DNA of 59,301 bases from Komarekiella delphini-convector SJRDD-AB1. GTDB lineage: Bacteria > Cyanobacteriota > Cyanobacteriia > Cyanobacteriales > Nostocaceae. The DNA is taken from contig NZ_VJXY01000010.1 of NCBI RefSeq assembly GCF_014831675.1, forward strand, positions 44,185-103,485. The letters run 5' to 3'. Shown in pieces: positions 44,403 to 53,257 of this stretch (positions are counted from its first letter, which is position 1; each line of letters starts with the position of its first letter). The position numbers and the translations under genes were made by a program. Under the pieces are notes generated by a model. That model made no database searches, had not been told where the DNA came from, and saw only the letters and a program-made list of their open reading frames with translations.

Positions 44403-44687
44403 TTAAGGTATAGAACACGTCACACTGCCATCAGGATTGTTCGATAAGCCTCCTTTAGCGCTATAAGTACACCACCAAGTGAAATAGTAGAAGTCATGAC
44501 AAACGGTTCCTGGCAGTGAGTGATTGCATGTCACCTCGAAAGCTGCTGATGGACGGTAGGGCGGAATTGCTAACGGAAATTCGGGAGAGAATCGGCTGGA
44601 GCCTAAACCTGTTTTCACTCTTTGATTGGTATTGAGGTTGGTTAGACTGCTACGAATTTTACCTGAACATTGATAGGGAAGCTTCAT
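44403..44687 (-). CDS. MRLP-leader small peptide 5
   Basis: A 94-residue peptide, 'MKLPYQCSGKIRSSLTNLNT', a middle 'GLGSSRFSPEFPLAIPPYRP', and an end with four Cys ('FEVTCNHSLPGTVCHDFYYF', 'WWCTYSAKGG', 'SVTCSIP'). TTTTTAGGAGGATAAAAA precedes the ATG. It is the first peptide gene after the protease gene (71 bases), so the array is probably transcribed with the protease. Confidence 0.75.
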   Translation of the reverse strand: MKLPYQCSGKIRSSLTNLNTNQRVKTGLGSSRFSPEFPLAIPPYRPSAAFEVTCNHSLPGTVCHDFYYFTWWCTYSAKGGLSNNPDGSVTCSIP

Positions 44688-44758
44688 TTTTTATCCTCCT
44701 AAAAATCAAAAATTTGTTTTTAGTCATCGCATAATCGTTACTCTTCAAATAAACTCTT

Positions 44759-46714
44759 TTATCTCACAAACCACGATCGCACTCTCCCCACACTTACCGG
44801 ACAAACATCACTGACATCAACAGTAAATCGATATACTTTTCGAGCTTGTTCAAACACTCGTCTGGGATTAAAAAATGTCAGCTTGACATCCCAGCACTCA
44901 GAACCAGAGCGACACAACGGACTACGTTCCACTTCAATGGTGTCGAGATCCATTTCTTCCTGAATAGCGGACTCGAAGATGCGTTCGACGTTGAAGGCAT
45001 TGGTTGCCGCATAATTAATCGCTCGCTCTTGAGGAGTCATGCCGAGATTGCGAAGCTCGTAGTAAACCCGCTCCAAGAAGTTGATGACGGATTGCGATCG
45101 CTGCCCATACACACCTCGGTCTTGCTCTGATGCAGACTCAGCTGGGGGAGTTCCACAAACAGCTTCGATTAATGCTGCTGTTGTCCAGCTATACATACAT
45201 CGAAGCGTGGGCAGAATCACAGGCACTACCTGACCCGACATTAGCATGACTTTTCCTACGACCACACCCGGAATCGAAATCCGTTCAACACCTTCTGTCA
45301 ATTGCTCTGTGAGAAACTGACGCAACCGTTCATAAGCCTGTTCAGCATAAGCTCCTTGAGGTTGTATTGCATAAATGGGTGTCGCGTCCAAGTTCAGCGT
45401 CCAAATAATCGCTCCCGTATCCCAAAGATTTCTGTCGAGATACGCCAACAGTTGTCGGTGATCTTGAGGATTTGCCCCTGCACCCATGTGCTGTTGAATA
45501 GAATCTCGGCGGGTTTCTGTGCCGAAATCAAACCCCAATTGTCCTAGGGCATAGACTAACTGTACAGGTGTGCCGTTGCCACCACCACAACTACAAGCTG
45601 CAGGTTGTATTCCACCAGAGTTTACCTGTTCTTTCAATTGAGGTGATGAAAGTAAAGGTTGCACCACCTGAGAAGCGACTTCAGAAGTTGGGGCACTGTA
45701 GGCTGCTGCTTGAACAGCAGGGTTTTGTCGTTGTGGCGGTGGCGGCAGATTTGTTTCCCCAATCGGTGCGGATTGAACCGTTGCTAATTCTATATTTTCA
45801 TTCATGGTTTCTCCTGGTTGAAGAATGAGCGACATGGCTCCTTTGACATTGAGACGACCCGCTAAAAGACGGCGACAATCAGGGGCAGGTTGGTCATCAC
45901 AGGCGATCGCACTCCGTAGAATGGCATCTCGAACCGCTTGAGGATTGGGAGCTTGACCCCGTTTAACTTGAAGACTCAGCAGCAAAGCCGCAACGCCAGA
46001 GACAACCGCCGTGGCGTAACTTGTTCCACTACTAGTTGTAATGCCTCCTCCAGGAGCGGCTCCGGGGATGTTTTCACCCAGTGCCAGAATCCCTTGTGTA
46101 CGGTACTGTTCACCCCAATTGCTGAAATCCAATGGCAATCCTTCAGTGTTCATGGCACCCACCGCCAAAACAGAGGGCAGCGCACCAGGAATATGTAAGC
46201 AGTTGCAGCCATCATTACCAGCCGCCGCCACAATCAGGATGTTCTGGTTTGTACAATGACGAACAGCGTTAGTTAAGAGCGGATCGGCTTCTCCACTGGG
46301 GGTCAGTTGTCCGCCACTGATGTTGATAATATGAGCACCATGATTGGCGGCTAAAAGGATTGCTCTGGCGAGATCCAGTTGAGAACAAGGCGCAATCGCA
46401 TCTCCCTTGCCATCGGTAAAGATAGGAATCAATAAACCCCGACATTGAGGCGCTATTCCTTGAACTGACCCATGATGTTGTCCAAAGATAATGCTCGTAA
46501 CGTGAGTACCGTGTTGGGCTGCCGAACCTTGAGCAGAAATATTTGGGGTTAGCGGCTCTAGTGGAGTAAGCTTTGCACTCACAAGGCTTGGGTGGGATTG
46601 ATCCACCCAACCATCTAAAACAGCGATACAAATCTGAGGCTCTCCGAATGTTTCTACCCAGAGTTCTTGGTGTCCAGCCATTGAAATCTTTGTAGCGAAA
46701 ACAGGAGGGGACAT
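44759..46714 (-). CDS. PatA/PatG-family subtilisin-like maturation protease
   Basis: A 651-residue protein. Residues 1-290 are an S8 protease: Asp in 'IAVLDGWVDQSHPSL', His in 'QHGTHVTSIIFGQ', 'IINISGGQLTPSG' and 'VAAAGNDGCNCLHIPG', and Ser in 'SSGTSYATAVVSGVAALLLS'. These match the cyanobactin-maturation PatA/PatG protease family. A Pro/Gln-rich linker ending 'CSCGGGNG' leads to a C-terminal domain (about 390-651) like that of PatG ('LVYALGQLGFDFGTETRRDS'). There is no oxidase domain. ATG 46714 has GAGG eight bases before it; the frame stays open to ATG 46786 ('MRLSNLAVF'). It lies directly before five small peptides, so I infer that it cuts their leaders. Confidence 0.88.
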   Translation of the reverse strand: MSPPVFATKISMAGHQELWVETFGEPQICIAVLDGWVDQSHPSLVSAKLTPLEPLTPNISAQGSAAQHGTHVTSIIFGQHHGSVQGIAPQCRGLLIPIFTDGKGDAIAPCSQLDLARAILLAANHGAHIINISGGQLTPSGEADPLLTNAVRHCTNQNILIVAAAGNDGCNCLHIPGALPSVLAVGAMNTEGLPLDFSNWGEQYRTQGILALGENIPGAAPGGGITTSSGTSYATAVVSGVAALLLSLQVKRGQAPNPQAVRDAILRSAIACDDQPAPDCRRLLAGRLNVKGAMSLILQPGETMNENIELATVQSAPIGETNLPPPPQRQNPAVQAAAYSAPTSEVASQVVQPLLSSPQLKEQVNSGGIQPAACSCGGGNGTPVQLVYALGQLGFDFGTETRRDSIQQHMGAGANPQDHRQLLAYLDRNLWDTGAIIWTLNLDATPIYAIQPQGAYAEQAYERLRQFLTEQLTEGVERISIPGVVVGKVMLMSGQVVPVILPTLRCMYSWTTAALIEAVCGTPPAESASEQDRGVYGQRSQSVINFLERVYYELRNLGMTPQERAINYAATNAFNVERIFESAIQEEMDLDTIEVERSPLCRSGSECWDVKLTFFNPRRVFEQARKVYRFTVDVSDVCPVSVGRVRSWFVR

Positions 46715-46819
46715 TGGGAATGACCTCAAAATGAGCTGACAAAATCGCAAATTACTTAAAAAAACAGCTAAATTAGAGAGCCGCATTTAATACTGCTCAA
46801 TACTGGTTATGAGTATCGC

Positions 46820-47008
46820 TCAGAACAGTAAGGTTCCTCTAATCTTTCCGTTCGCTGGCAAGATCGTGCCTGGAGCCTGTGAACTGGTTGGACGCACAAC
46901 ATCAGAAAATCCAATGCTCCAAGCTAGGCAACCTTCGCTACCGCCGGAAATCTTTTCGGCTTGTTTGTTGTCTAATTCTTGCCAAAGTTCAAGTTCTCGA
47001 ATTTGCAT
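46820..47008 (-). CDS. Small peptide with double-glycine-type leader (ISGG)
   Basis: A 62-residue peptide starting 'MQIRELELWQELDNKQAEKI', directly followed by SGG. The leader-like part is charged and helical and ends in a double glycine, as in bacteriocin or NHLP-type precursors cut by C39 peptidases. The remainder 'SEGCLAWSIGFSDVVRPTSS' has one Cys. GGAGG precedes ATG 47008 by eight bases; the ATG at 47023 lies upstream of that site and is less likely. It sits between the AraC regulator and the protease gene. Confidence 0.65.
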   Translation of the reverse strand: MQIRELELWQELDNKQAEKISGGSEGCLAWSIGFSDVVRPTSSQAPGTILPANGKIRGTLLF

Positions 47009-47147
47009 CTTCAAATCCTCCATCTTGTTTCAATTATTAGTGTTAGGTTGCGTGCTTTTAAGTACCCTTAGTTTTCAGTCTGACTTAACACTGGCAAATT
47101 CTCCCCTTGGATGTCTTGCATTATCTTGCTTTTTTTGCACAGTTTTG

Positions 47148-48041
47148 CTATGAGTTAAGCCAGGTTTTAGGGGTCACGCCTGTCAAGCGTTTAAAGTGAC
47201 GATGCAGATGACTTTGGTGAGTAAAACCACAGGCGATCGCCACTTCTGCAATGGTCATTTCACTTTGCTTCAACAATTGCTTTGCCCGTTCTACTCGTTG
47301 TTGAATTAAATACTGATGGGGACTCAGCCCCGTAGCCTGTTTGAAGGCGCGAGAGAAATGATACTGGCTCAAGTGGGCGATCGCCGCCAGTTCATTCAAA
47401 CTTAACTCACGCTCCAAATAATCGTTGACATAATCTGTCACAAGCTGCAATCGATGCTGAGGAAGTCCGCCTGTGTAAACTGGGGTGCTGAATTGCTGGG
47501 TGGCATAATGCCGCAGCAAATGAACCGCAAGCGCATTTGCCATCGTCTCGGCATACAAACGACCGCCGCAGAATTGCGATCGCAATTCTTCCTGAAGCGC
47601 CAATCCAATTTGGTGAATTAGTTTATCTTGAATGGCAAAGTGAGAGATTAATTCTACGCGATCCGTTTCCAGTAGCTCGATCGCGTTTCGGCTCAATAAC
47701 TCTGGCTTCAGGTTCAGAGAGAGCGTTTGAAGCTCTTGGTTCCAGCAGAAAAAGTGAGGACTGTGGATTGGACAAATCACAACCGTACCGTGCAAGTAGG
47801 TTGCTTTATGGGATTTCCCTTCTACAACATGCTGTATCTGAAGTCTTTGCCCCATATTTATGCTGACAACGTAGTGATCGAGACAGTATTCGGGAGTTTC
47901 TCCCGGTGGTAGATGATGAGCTTCCAAGGTGATGTTGCTCCATCCGGCGCTGTGGCTTGCGAGAATGGGTGCTGGCTCAAAGATATCCGGTAAACAATTC
48001 GGATGATTTGAATCAAATTCTATTGGTTCTAGTGCTGACAT
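47148..48041 (-). CDS. AraC-family transcriptional regulator
   Basis: A 297-residue regulator. The N-terminal 170 residues are a cupin-like effector domain ('PEYCLDHYVVSINMGQRLQI'). The C-terminal 100 residues hold two HTH motifs of the AraC/XylS type ('LNELAAIAHLSQYHFSRAFK', 'IAEVAIACGFTHQSHLHRHF'). This type in Nostoc is often controlled by iron or secondary metabolites. It lies just before the ISGG peptide and protease genes on the same strand and may regulate them. Confidence 0.92.
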   Translation of the reverse strand: MSALEPIEFDSNHPNCLPDIFEPAPILASHSAGWSNITLEAHHLPPGETPEYCLDHYVVSINMGQRLQIQHVVEGKSHKATYLHGTVVICPIHSPHFFCWNQELQTLSLNLKPELLSRNAIELLETDRVELISHFAIQDKLIHQIGLALQEELRSQFCGGRLYAETMANALAVHLLRHYATQQFSTPVYTGGLPQHRLQLVTDYVNDYLERELSLNELAAIAHLSQYHFSRAFKQATGLSPHQYLIQQRVERAKQLLKQSEMTIAEVAIACGFTHQSHLHRHFKRLTGVTPKTWLNS

Positions 48042-48121
48042 CGCTCACACTCCGTCTTTATTCATCAAGAGGCGCTCTGTCTAAGGCTCGTAGTTCCATG
48101 CCGATTCCGGTAGGTTTCTCA

Positions 48122-48607
48122 CTACGTCGCGCAGACTTTGACCTGATAGCTCTGCCAGTCGCCGAAAAGCGCGTCCAGACACATAACAATCGGCTCCCGG
48201 AAAACATCGCGCACACCGCTGATAGAGACGTTGAACGCTTGGGTTCTCGATGCCTGTCCTTTAATGTACAAGCCGCCCTGCTGCTGAATTTGAGTGGCGA
48301 TCGCAAAAATTAGCTTTGTTGCTACACCCCACCCCTGATAGGCAGGATCAACAAACAAGTCAATCACCTCACCACCTTTCAGGCAGTAGTGCAGATCATA
48401 GGATGATGCCCAGGCTGCAAACGCGGTTAACTGTTGATTTTTAGCTTCTGCAACCACCATTTCAAATTCAGCACCAAAACCGTCTTGTGCAAGTTTTTGG
48501 GTTGTTCCTCCCCATGTTCGCTGAAACGTTTCTTGCATAAAGGCTACTAGCAATTTTTCCAGGTCTGGAATGTCATCTTGAGTAGTATTGCGAACATGGT
48601 AAGACAT
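48122..48607 (-). CDS. GNAT-family N-acetyltransferase
   Basis: A 161-residue GNAT: 'YHVRNTTQDDIPDLEKLLVA', the acetyl-CoA motif region 'IDLFVDPAYQGWGVATKLIF' and the following 'AIATQIQQQGGLYIKGQAS'. Substrate unknown. Two starts are possible (ATG 48607 or 48619); I use the inner one, which has AGGGG upstream. The gene precedes the AraC gene on the same strand by 80 bases. Confidence 0.85.
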   Translation of the reverse strand: MSYHVRNTTQDDIPDLEKLLVAFMQETFQRTWGGTTQKLAQDGFGAEFEMVVAEAKNQQLTAFAAWASSYDLHYCLKGGEVIDLFVDPAYQGWGVATKLIFAIATQIQQQGGLYIKGQASRTQAFNVSISGVRDVFREPIVMCLDALFGDWQSYQVKVCAT

Positions 48608-48853
48608 CTGTGCAAACATCCCCTACAGTCCATTTCTTCGAGATCCAGTCAGCGGTTGTCTCGTTCAGCAGCAGACTCTAGTATGCAAAACGTGCCTTAG
48701 TTTTGCTATTACCCACAAGGGTACTTTTAAGCGATCTGCGATCATCCTACTACCAACCTTAAAACATTGCCTCATCGGCAATCTCACACTAACTTAATCC
48801 TGAACACCAATAGAGAAACTTCAGCTAAACTAAGTTTCTACTCTATTAGATCA

Positions 48854-49471
48854 TCAGTAATGTTTGTTCTGAAACAAACTGCTAGTGGTTTCGCCTCCAT
48901 AAAATAAGTAATCAGCCGTATAGTTGACGCGGATATCGCGGTTTTGAGAGGACTGATCACACCCTTGTATAGGAGGTTTCCCACCAACAGTATTGATCCG
49001 TTGAATCCAATTGACTCGGTGGAAGATACCATTTTCCTCATGCGAGCGCGCTTCTAACAAGAGCCAAGGAATTGCACTGGCTTGTGGTGCATTTGCCTTA
49101 GATTTCACCTTTGCTACAACTTTGCTACCATCTTTCGCTTCCCACGTCGGGCCTGTATAATGCTTGCCCAAATCTTGCCCTTGCTCATTCAGCAAAACGG
49201 CATCGGGAGCCTTAAGCGTCCACTCATACTCAACAGGATATTCTGCTGATTTCGCTTTGCAGACATAGATTTGTGTACCCTTGGCAGATGATTTTAAAAG
49301 AAGTTGCTGACCGCTTGGGACTTTGAGACTATTCGGTATAAGAGATGAATTTGCATTTTGGGTATATTGGGCGATCGCAGTCTCTTCACTAACATTAGAC
49401 GTACTCAACGCCAGCAAAGAAAAAACGAGGCTAAAATTGAGCTTAATAATTTCGGAAAAAGTAACCGACAT
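48854..49471 (-). CDS. DUF3455-family secreted protein
   Basis: A 205-residue protein with an N-terminal hydrophobic signal ('LNFSLVFSLLALSTSNVS'). Its body fits DUF3455: 'LKVPSGQQLLLKSSAKGTQI', 'YEWTLKAPDAVLLNEQGQDL', 'HYTGPTWEAKDGSKVVAKV', 'PWLLLEARSH', 'INTVGGKPPIQGCD' and 'YTADYLFYG'. The family is secreted and of unknown function. It starts 13 bases after the stop of the small nitrogenase-C-terminal-like gene, so they are probably one transcript. Confidence 0.85.
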   Translation of the reverse strand: MSVTFSEIIKLNFSLVFSLLALSTSNVSEETAIAQYTQNANSSLIPNSLKVPSGQQLLLKSSAKGTQIYVCKAKSAEYPVEYEWTLKAPDAVLLNEQGQDLGKHYTGPTWEAKDGSKVVAKVKSKANAPQASAIPWLLLEARSHEENGIFHRVNWIQRINTVGGKPPIQGCDQSSQNRDIRVNYTADYLFYGGETTSSLFQNKHY

Positions 49472-49484
49472 AATGATTTATCCT

Positions 49485-49772
49485 TTAACAGTAAAGTGTA
49501 ATATCCTCATTACACTCGTTAGCTAAGTAACAGAGAGACTTGAAGCGAATTGCAACGATTTGGTCATAAAAAGGATTCAGTTTACAGAGTGGTGGAATGT
49601 AAGCGATCGTGCGATTAAAGAGCTTAATTTCTTGCTCAAATGGACAACTAGCAGGAATTATTCTACACAGTAATCGAGCTACGTTTGGCTGGCTAATTTC
49701 TCTTGATTCAAGCCATTGTTTGATGGGTAATAATAAATCAGTTTTCTGAGACAAAAGTAGTGAATTCATCAA
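49485..49772 (-). CDS. Mo-dependent nitrogenase C-terminal-like protein
   Basis: A 95-residue protein that fits the cyanobacterial 'Mo-dependent nitrogenase C-terminus' family: 'PIKQWLESREISQPNVARLL', 'CRIIPASCPFEQEIKLFNRT', 'IPPLCKLNPFYDQIVAIRFK' and 'SLCYLANECNEDITLYC'. Despite the family name it is not part of nitrogenase proper and has no known activity. Seven Cys in 95 residues are notable. Start at ATG 49772 or 49769. Confidence 0.82.
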   Translation of the reverse strand: MMNSLLLSQKTDLLLPIKQWLESREISQPNVARLLCRIIPASCPFEQEIKLFNRTIAYIPPLCKLNPFYDQIVAIRFKSLCYLANECNEDITLYC

Positions 49773-50117
49773 TCTATCCTCAACTATAATAGTTTTATTG
49801 TAGAGATTTTATCTAGGATAAACTTCTGAATAAGGTCATGGTTTGGCTTCAACTAAATAGGGAACTTATCTACAACTTTCGTTATTCTAAAACTATGTTT
49901 TACTATGACTTTTGTCATATATAACGTTTCTCGCTTCAGTGAGGTATAGAAAGAAGTAATTAACCACAGACGAACACGGTTAAACACAGATGAATTAGTA
50001 CCTCAGCAGATTAGGAAATGCTATAAGCTTGAAAGGAAATGAAACGAATGAACAGCACGGTTTAATTCTGTGATTTGTTTCATCCGTTTCCCATGCGTTG
50101 CTAACATTCGCTCAAAT
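49773..50117. other. Intergenic region after the NHLP-type ABC transporter
   Basis: 345 bases with no gene. A CCACAGACGAACACGGTTAAACACAG segment near 49960 (read in parts) is a common dispersed spacer sequence. It may separate the export operon from downstream genes. Confidence 0.5.
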
Positions 50118-53045
50118 TTAAAGCTTTTGCCGTGCCATAAGTTGGGCAAACAATCCCGCTTGATTGGCAAGTTGATTAAAATTGCCTTCTTGTACCACAC
50201 GACCGTTTTGAAATACATAGATGCGATCAGCGTTACGAATCGTACTTAGACGATGAGCGATCGCAATCCGTGTTACCTTCAAACGCTCCAAGCTTTGACT
50301 AACGATCGCTTGGGTGCGATTATCTAAAGCACTGGTGGCTTCATCAAATAACAAGATTTTGGGTTTTAATACTAGCGATCGGGCAATCAATAACCGTTGC
50401 CGTTGTCCGCCAGAAATATTGGTTCCCCCCTCACTAATCACCGTGTGCATTCCCATCGGCATTGATTCGACATCCTCGGCAAAGCCAGCCATCCGCGCCG
50501 CTTCCCAAGCTTCATCCATCGTAATCATCGCCCCACTGGCGATATTCTCGAAGATGGACGCAGATGTCAAGCGGCTATTTTGCATCACAACTCCTAATTG
50601 CCGCCGCACCGCATGAACATCCAGCCCCGCTAAATCTTGTCCATCGTAGTAGATCGTGCCAGATTCGGGAACATCAAACCCTAGTAATAACCGGAACAGC
50701 GTTGATTTTCCACTGCCAGAAGCTCCCACAAAAGCGATAAACTCGCCAGGTTCAGCGTGAATGCTGACATCATCCAACGTTAGTGGCCCGTCATCTCGAT
50801 AGCGGAAAATCACATGATCGACAACTACGCGACCGGAAAGCCGACCTGGATCAGCTTTTTCAGAGTCTACTTCCGGCTTGGCTTCAAGAATAGGCTGCGC
50901 TCGTTCCCACAACGGCACAACTTTCAGGACATCGATAATCGTGCTGCTGAGGCTGGTGGCTCCACTGATAAACGTCCCAAATGCCGCATTAAAAGCTAAA
51001 AATACACCTGTAGATAAACCGCCATCTTGTGAAGGGGCTTGCTCAAGTAAACTTGCTGCAAACCAGAAGAGTGTCGCTGTGGTTAATACAGGTAAGATTT
51101 TATTAACTACAGCTAGAAAATCTTCAATACCTTGGGTACTCAACATCCATTTGATTTGCTGGCTATACTGTTTTCCCCAAAAAGCAAAGGCGCGGGCTTC
51201 AGCTCCAGCTACTCGGAGTTTGGTAACGCCGTTGATTAACTGCACCATCACCCCAAAGAGTTGTCCCTGTAACTCTAGTAAAGGACGAACTTTACGCAGA
51301 GTGGAAATTCCCGAAACAAGAGTAATAGTAATGTTTATAAATGCGACAAAAGTAGCAATTAACGCTAGCGAACCGTTGTAGTAAAAAAGCAGTCCTAAGT
51401 TAAGCAGGGCGAACAAGCTGGTAAAAATACTTCTGAGAACCGTGCTACTGAGCTTTTGGCGGATTTGACTGATAGCGCTAACGCGTGAGTTCAAGTCTCC
51501 AATTGAGTACTGACGGAAGAACGATGCTTTGAGATTCAACAGTCGATCCCAGACTGCTGCTTGGGTCGAAGCATCGGCAAAGGTTTCTACGCGCATGATA
51601 GCGAAACCTTGAGCAAGTTGAAACAAAGTGCTGCCAAATGCAGTTGCTAGCAGCGCCAAGGCAATTTGCACCAATAAACCGCGATTAGCATCAGGAATCG
51701 CACTGTCAATCAACACGGCGGTAGCTTGCGGGGTGATCATCCCTAATAAAGTTGTTGCCACACCCGCAATTAGGACAATCATTAATTCTTTGTAGTGTCC
51801 TTGCAGGGCAAATTTCAGCAGATCGAACGTAGTGAGGACTTTATCTGGCAACGGGCGATAGAAAGTGTACCCAGTCAGCGCGAGTTTAGTAGCACTTTTA
51901 GTATTAACCAGAGTGCGCGATCGCTCAATTGGATCAAAAATCTCATAACGCGTATCAGATACAGGCAACAGCGCCACAGGATGGTTATCCTCCATCGTGT
52001 AAGCGAGCATCGCACCGCAATCCTTCTTCCACCACTGACCTTGCAAAGCGATCGTTCGAGTTCGTAAACGAGAAGCACGGGCGATCGCTTGTAGAGGATC
52101 TTGAACTCGTTTCAGGTCTTCAGACTTCGCTGGCGGTCGAATCGTTATGCCCAAAGTCCGCCCAACTGCCCCCGCAGCCACGAGTAAAGCTTGGTCAGGG
52201 TCATTAGCTCCAACTTGAGCAGAAGTGGCAATTTGCCGAGATTGCAGCAACGAAGATAACTCACCCAGCGTCTCCTCCATCACTTGATGATTGAGCTGTT
52301 GCCGTTCTTGAAAGCGGTGTGATTCTGCCTCTTTTTCTTGCTGTTCCAGAAGATTCAGGCTTTGAAGAAAGTAGACATGAAGTCGGAAGATCCCCGTGAG
52401 CAAAGTATCAGGATTATCGATCTCAGCCGTACTCAGAGTTTCCAACTCGATTGCATCCTCGGCTTGAAACCACATATCTGCACTCAACGGCAGCAATCCT
52501 GATTGCGGCATCAGCAACAGTTCCTCAAACCCCATCCAGGTTGCATACCCTTGCTGAATTTCCACCCAAGATACCAGCTCTCTCTGCGGTTGGAAAACCT
52601 GACCATTGGTGAGCGAGAAATAGCGAACCCCTTCCTCTAGAAACGGTAGCACAGGTGGAATAATCGAAGACAACGCCAATCCCAGTTGCTCAATCCATCC
52701 CTCAACTAAAGTCAGTGCTTCGCCACTACCATCCGCAATAAATTCACGAAAATCTTTAACCGAGACTTTGAGAAGTTCAGTTTCTTCAATCGACACCGCC
52801 AGCAGTTGATAAGGCATCGGCTCAGAATCGCCAGCGATGCCAAACATAGCCTGTCTCGTTCTGGTAGTAAATAAATAGCGGCGAGTACCTTCAGCAATCC
52901 CCTCCTTCATAGGAATCGCAAACAGCGCCAAAGAACCCGATTTCACCACCCAAATCGTCTCCGGGTCATTGAGAATAATTGGCTCATTGCCTTTGAATTT
53001 ATAGTACTCACCCGGCAGGCTGACAATCCGAATTTGATCTAACAT
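50118..53045 (-). CDS. NHLP-type peptide export ABC transporter, second subunit
   Basis: A 975-residue protein like the NHLM/NHLP 'ABC2' family. A long N-terminal soluble part (about 1-430) holds a cyclic-nucleotide-domain-like beta region near residues 15-120. Six membrane helices follow (about 430-720), then an ATPase: Walker A 'VGASGSGKSTLFRLL', signature 'ISGGQRQRLLIARSL', Walker B 'KILLFDEATSALD' and the H-loop 'IAHRLSTIRN'. It lacks a C39 peptidase. It partners the C39-ABC protein encoded 212 bases upstream, probably in exporting leader-cleaved peptides. Confidence 0.9.
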   Translation of the reverse strand: MLDQIRIVSLPGEYYKFKGNEPIILNDPETIWVVKSGSLALFAIPMKEGIAEGTRRYLFTTRTRQAMFGIAGDSEPMPYQLLAVSIEETELLKVSVKDFREFIADGSGEALTLVEGWIEQLGLALSSIIPPVLPFLEEGVRYFSLTNGQVFQPQRELVSWVEIQQGYATWMGFEELLLMPQSGLLPLSADMWFQAEDAIELETLSTAEIDNPDTLLTGIFRLHVYFLQSLNLLEQQEKEAESHRFQERQQLNHQVMEETLGELSSLLQSRQIATSAQVGANDPDQALLVAAGAVGRTLGITIRPPAKSEDLKRVQDPLQAIARASRLRTRTIALQGQWWKKDCGAMLAYTMEDNHPVALLPVSDTRYEIFDPIERSRTLVNTKSATKLALTGYTFYRPLPDKVLTTFDLLKFALQGHYKELMIVLIAGVATTLLGMITPQATAVLIDSAIPDANRGLLVQIALALLATAFGSTLFQLAQGFAIMRVETFADASTQAAVWDRLLNLKASFFRQYSIGDLNSRVSAISQIRQKLSSTVLRSIFTSLFALLNLGLLFYYNGSLALIATFVAFINITITLVSGISTLRKVRPLLELQGQLFGVMVQLINGVTKLRVAGAEARAFAFWGKQYSQQIKWMLSTQGIEDFLAVVNKILPVLTTATLFWFAASLLEQAPSQDGGLSTGVFLAFNAAFGTFISGATSLSSTIIDVLKVVPLWERAQPILEAKPEVDSEKADPGRLSGRVVVDHVIFRYRDDGPLTLDDVSIHAEPGEFIAFVGASGSGKSTLFRLLLGFDVPESGTIYYDGQDLAGLDVHAVRRQLGVVMQNSRLTSASIFENIASGAMITMDEAWEAARMAGFAEDVESMPMGMHTVISEGGTNISGGQRQRLLIARSLVLKPKILLFDEATSALDNRTQAIVSQSLERLKVTRIAIAHRLSTIRNADRIYVFQNGRVVQEGNFNQLANQAGLFAQLMARQKL

Positions 53046-53224
53046 AATCTATTCCTGCTCTATAAAAATATGAAAAATTTCACGCACAGACGCAGCGAAA
53101 AGTTCTGAAGGAGGGTTAGCCCGACCTAGGAAACTTTTCAAGACAGAGTCGCAGAGAGAAAGATTGAGTTATCGTACTTTTTTATTTCGCCTTCAAATCC
53201 GCAAACCTAGATAAAACCTAACTT

Positions 53225-53256
53225 TCTTAATTACGAATTACGAATTACGAATTAGT
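53225..53256. repeat. Tandem ATTACGA repeat
   Basis: Head-to-tail ATTACGA units between the two ABC genes; same type as 41503-41537 and 58262-58282. Confidence 0.85.
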
Positions 53257-53257
53257 A

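Noticed and set aside
42748-46714. A classical cyanobactin cluster
   Set aside because: Only the protease type fits. No PatD/YcaO, PatF or typical precursor leader is present, so I do not use that name for the locus.
46269-46742. A 157-codon minus-strand frame within the protease gene
   Set aside because: Shadow in another frame; the S8 protease frame holds all catalytic motifs.
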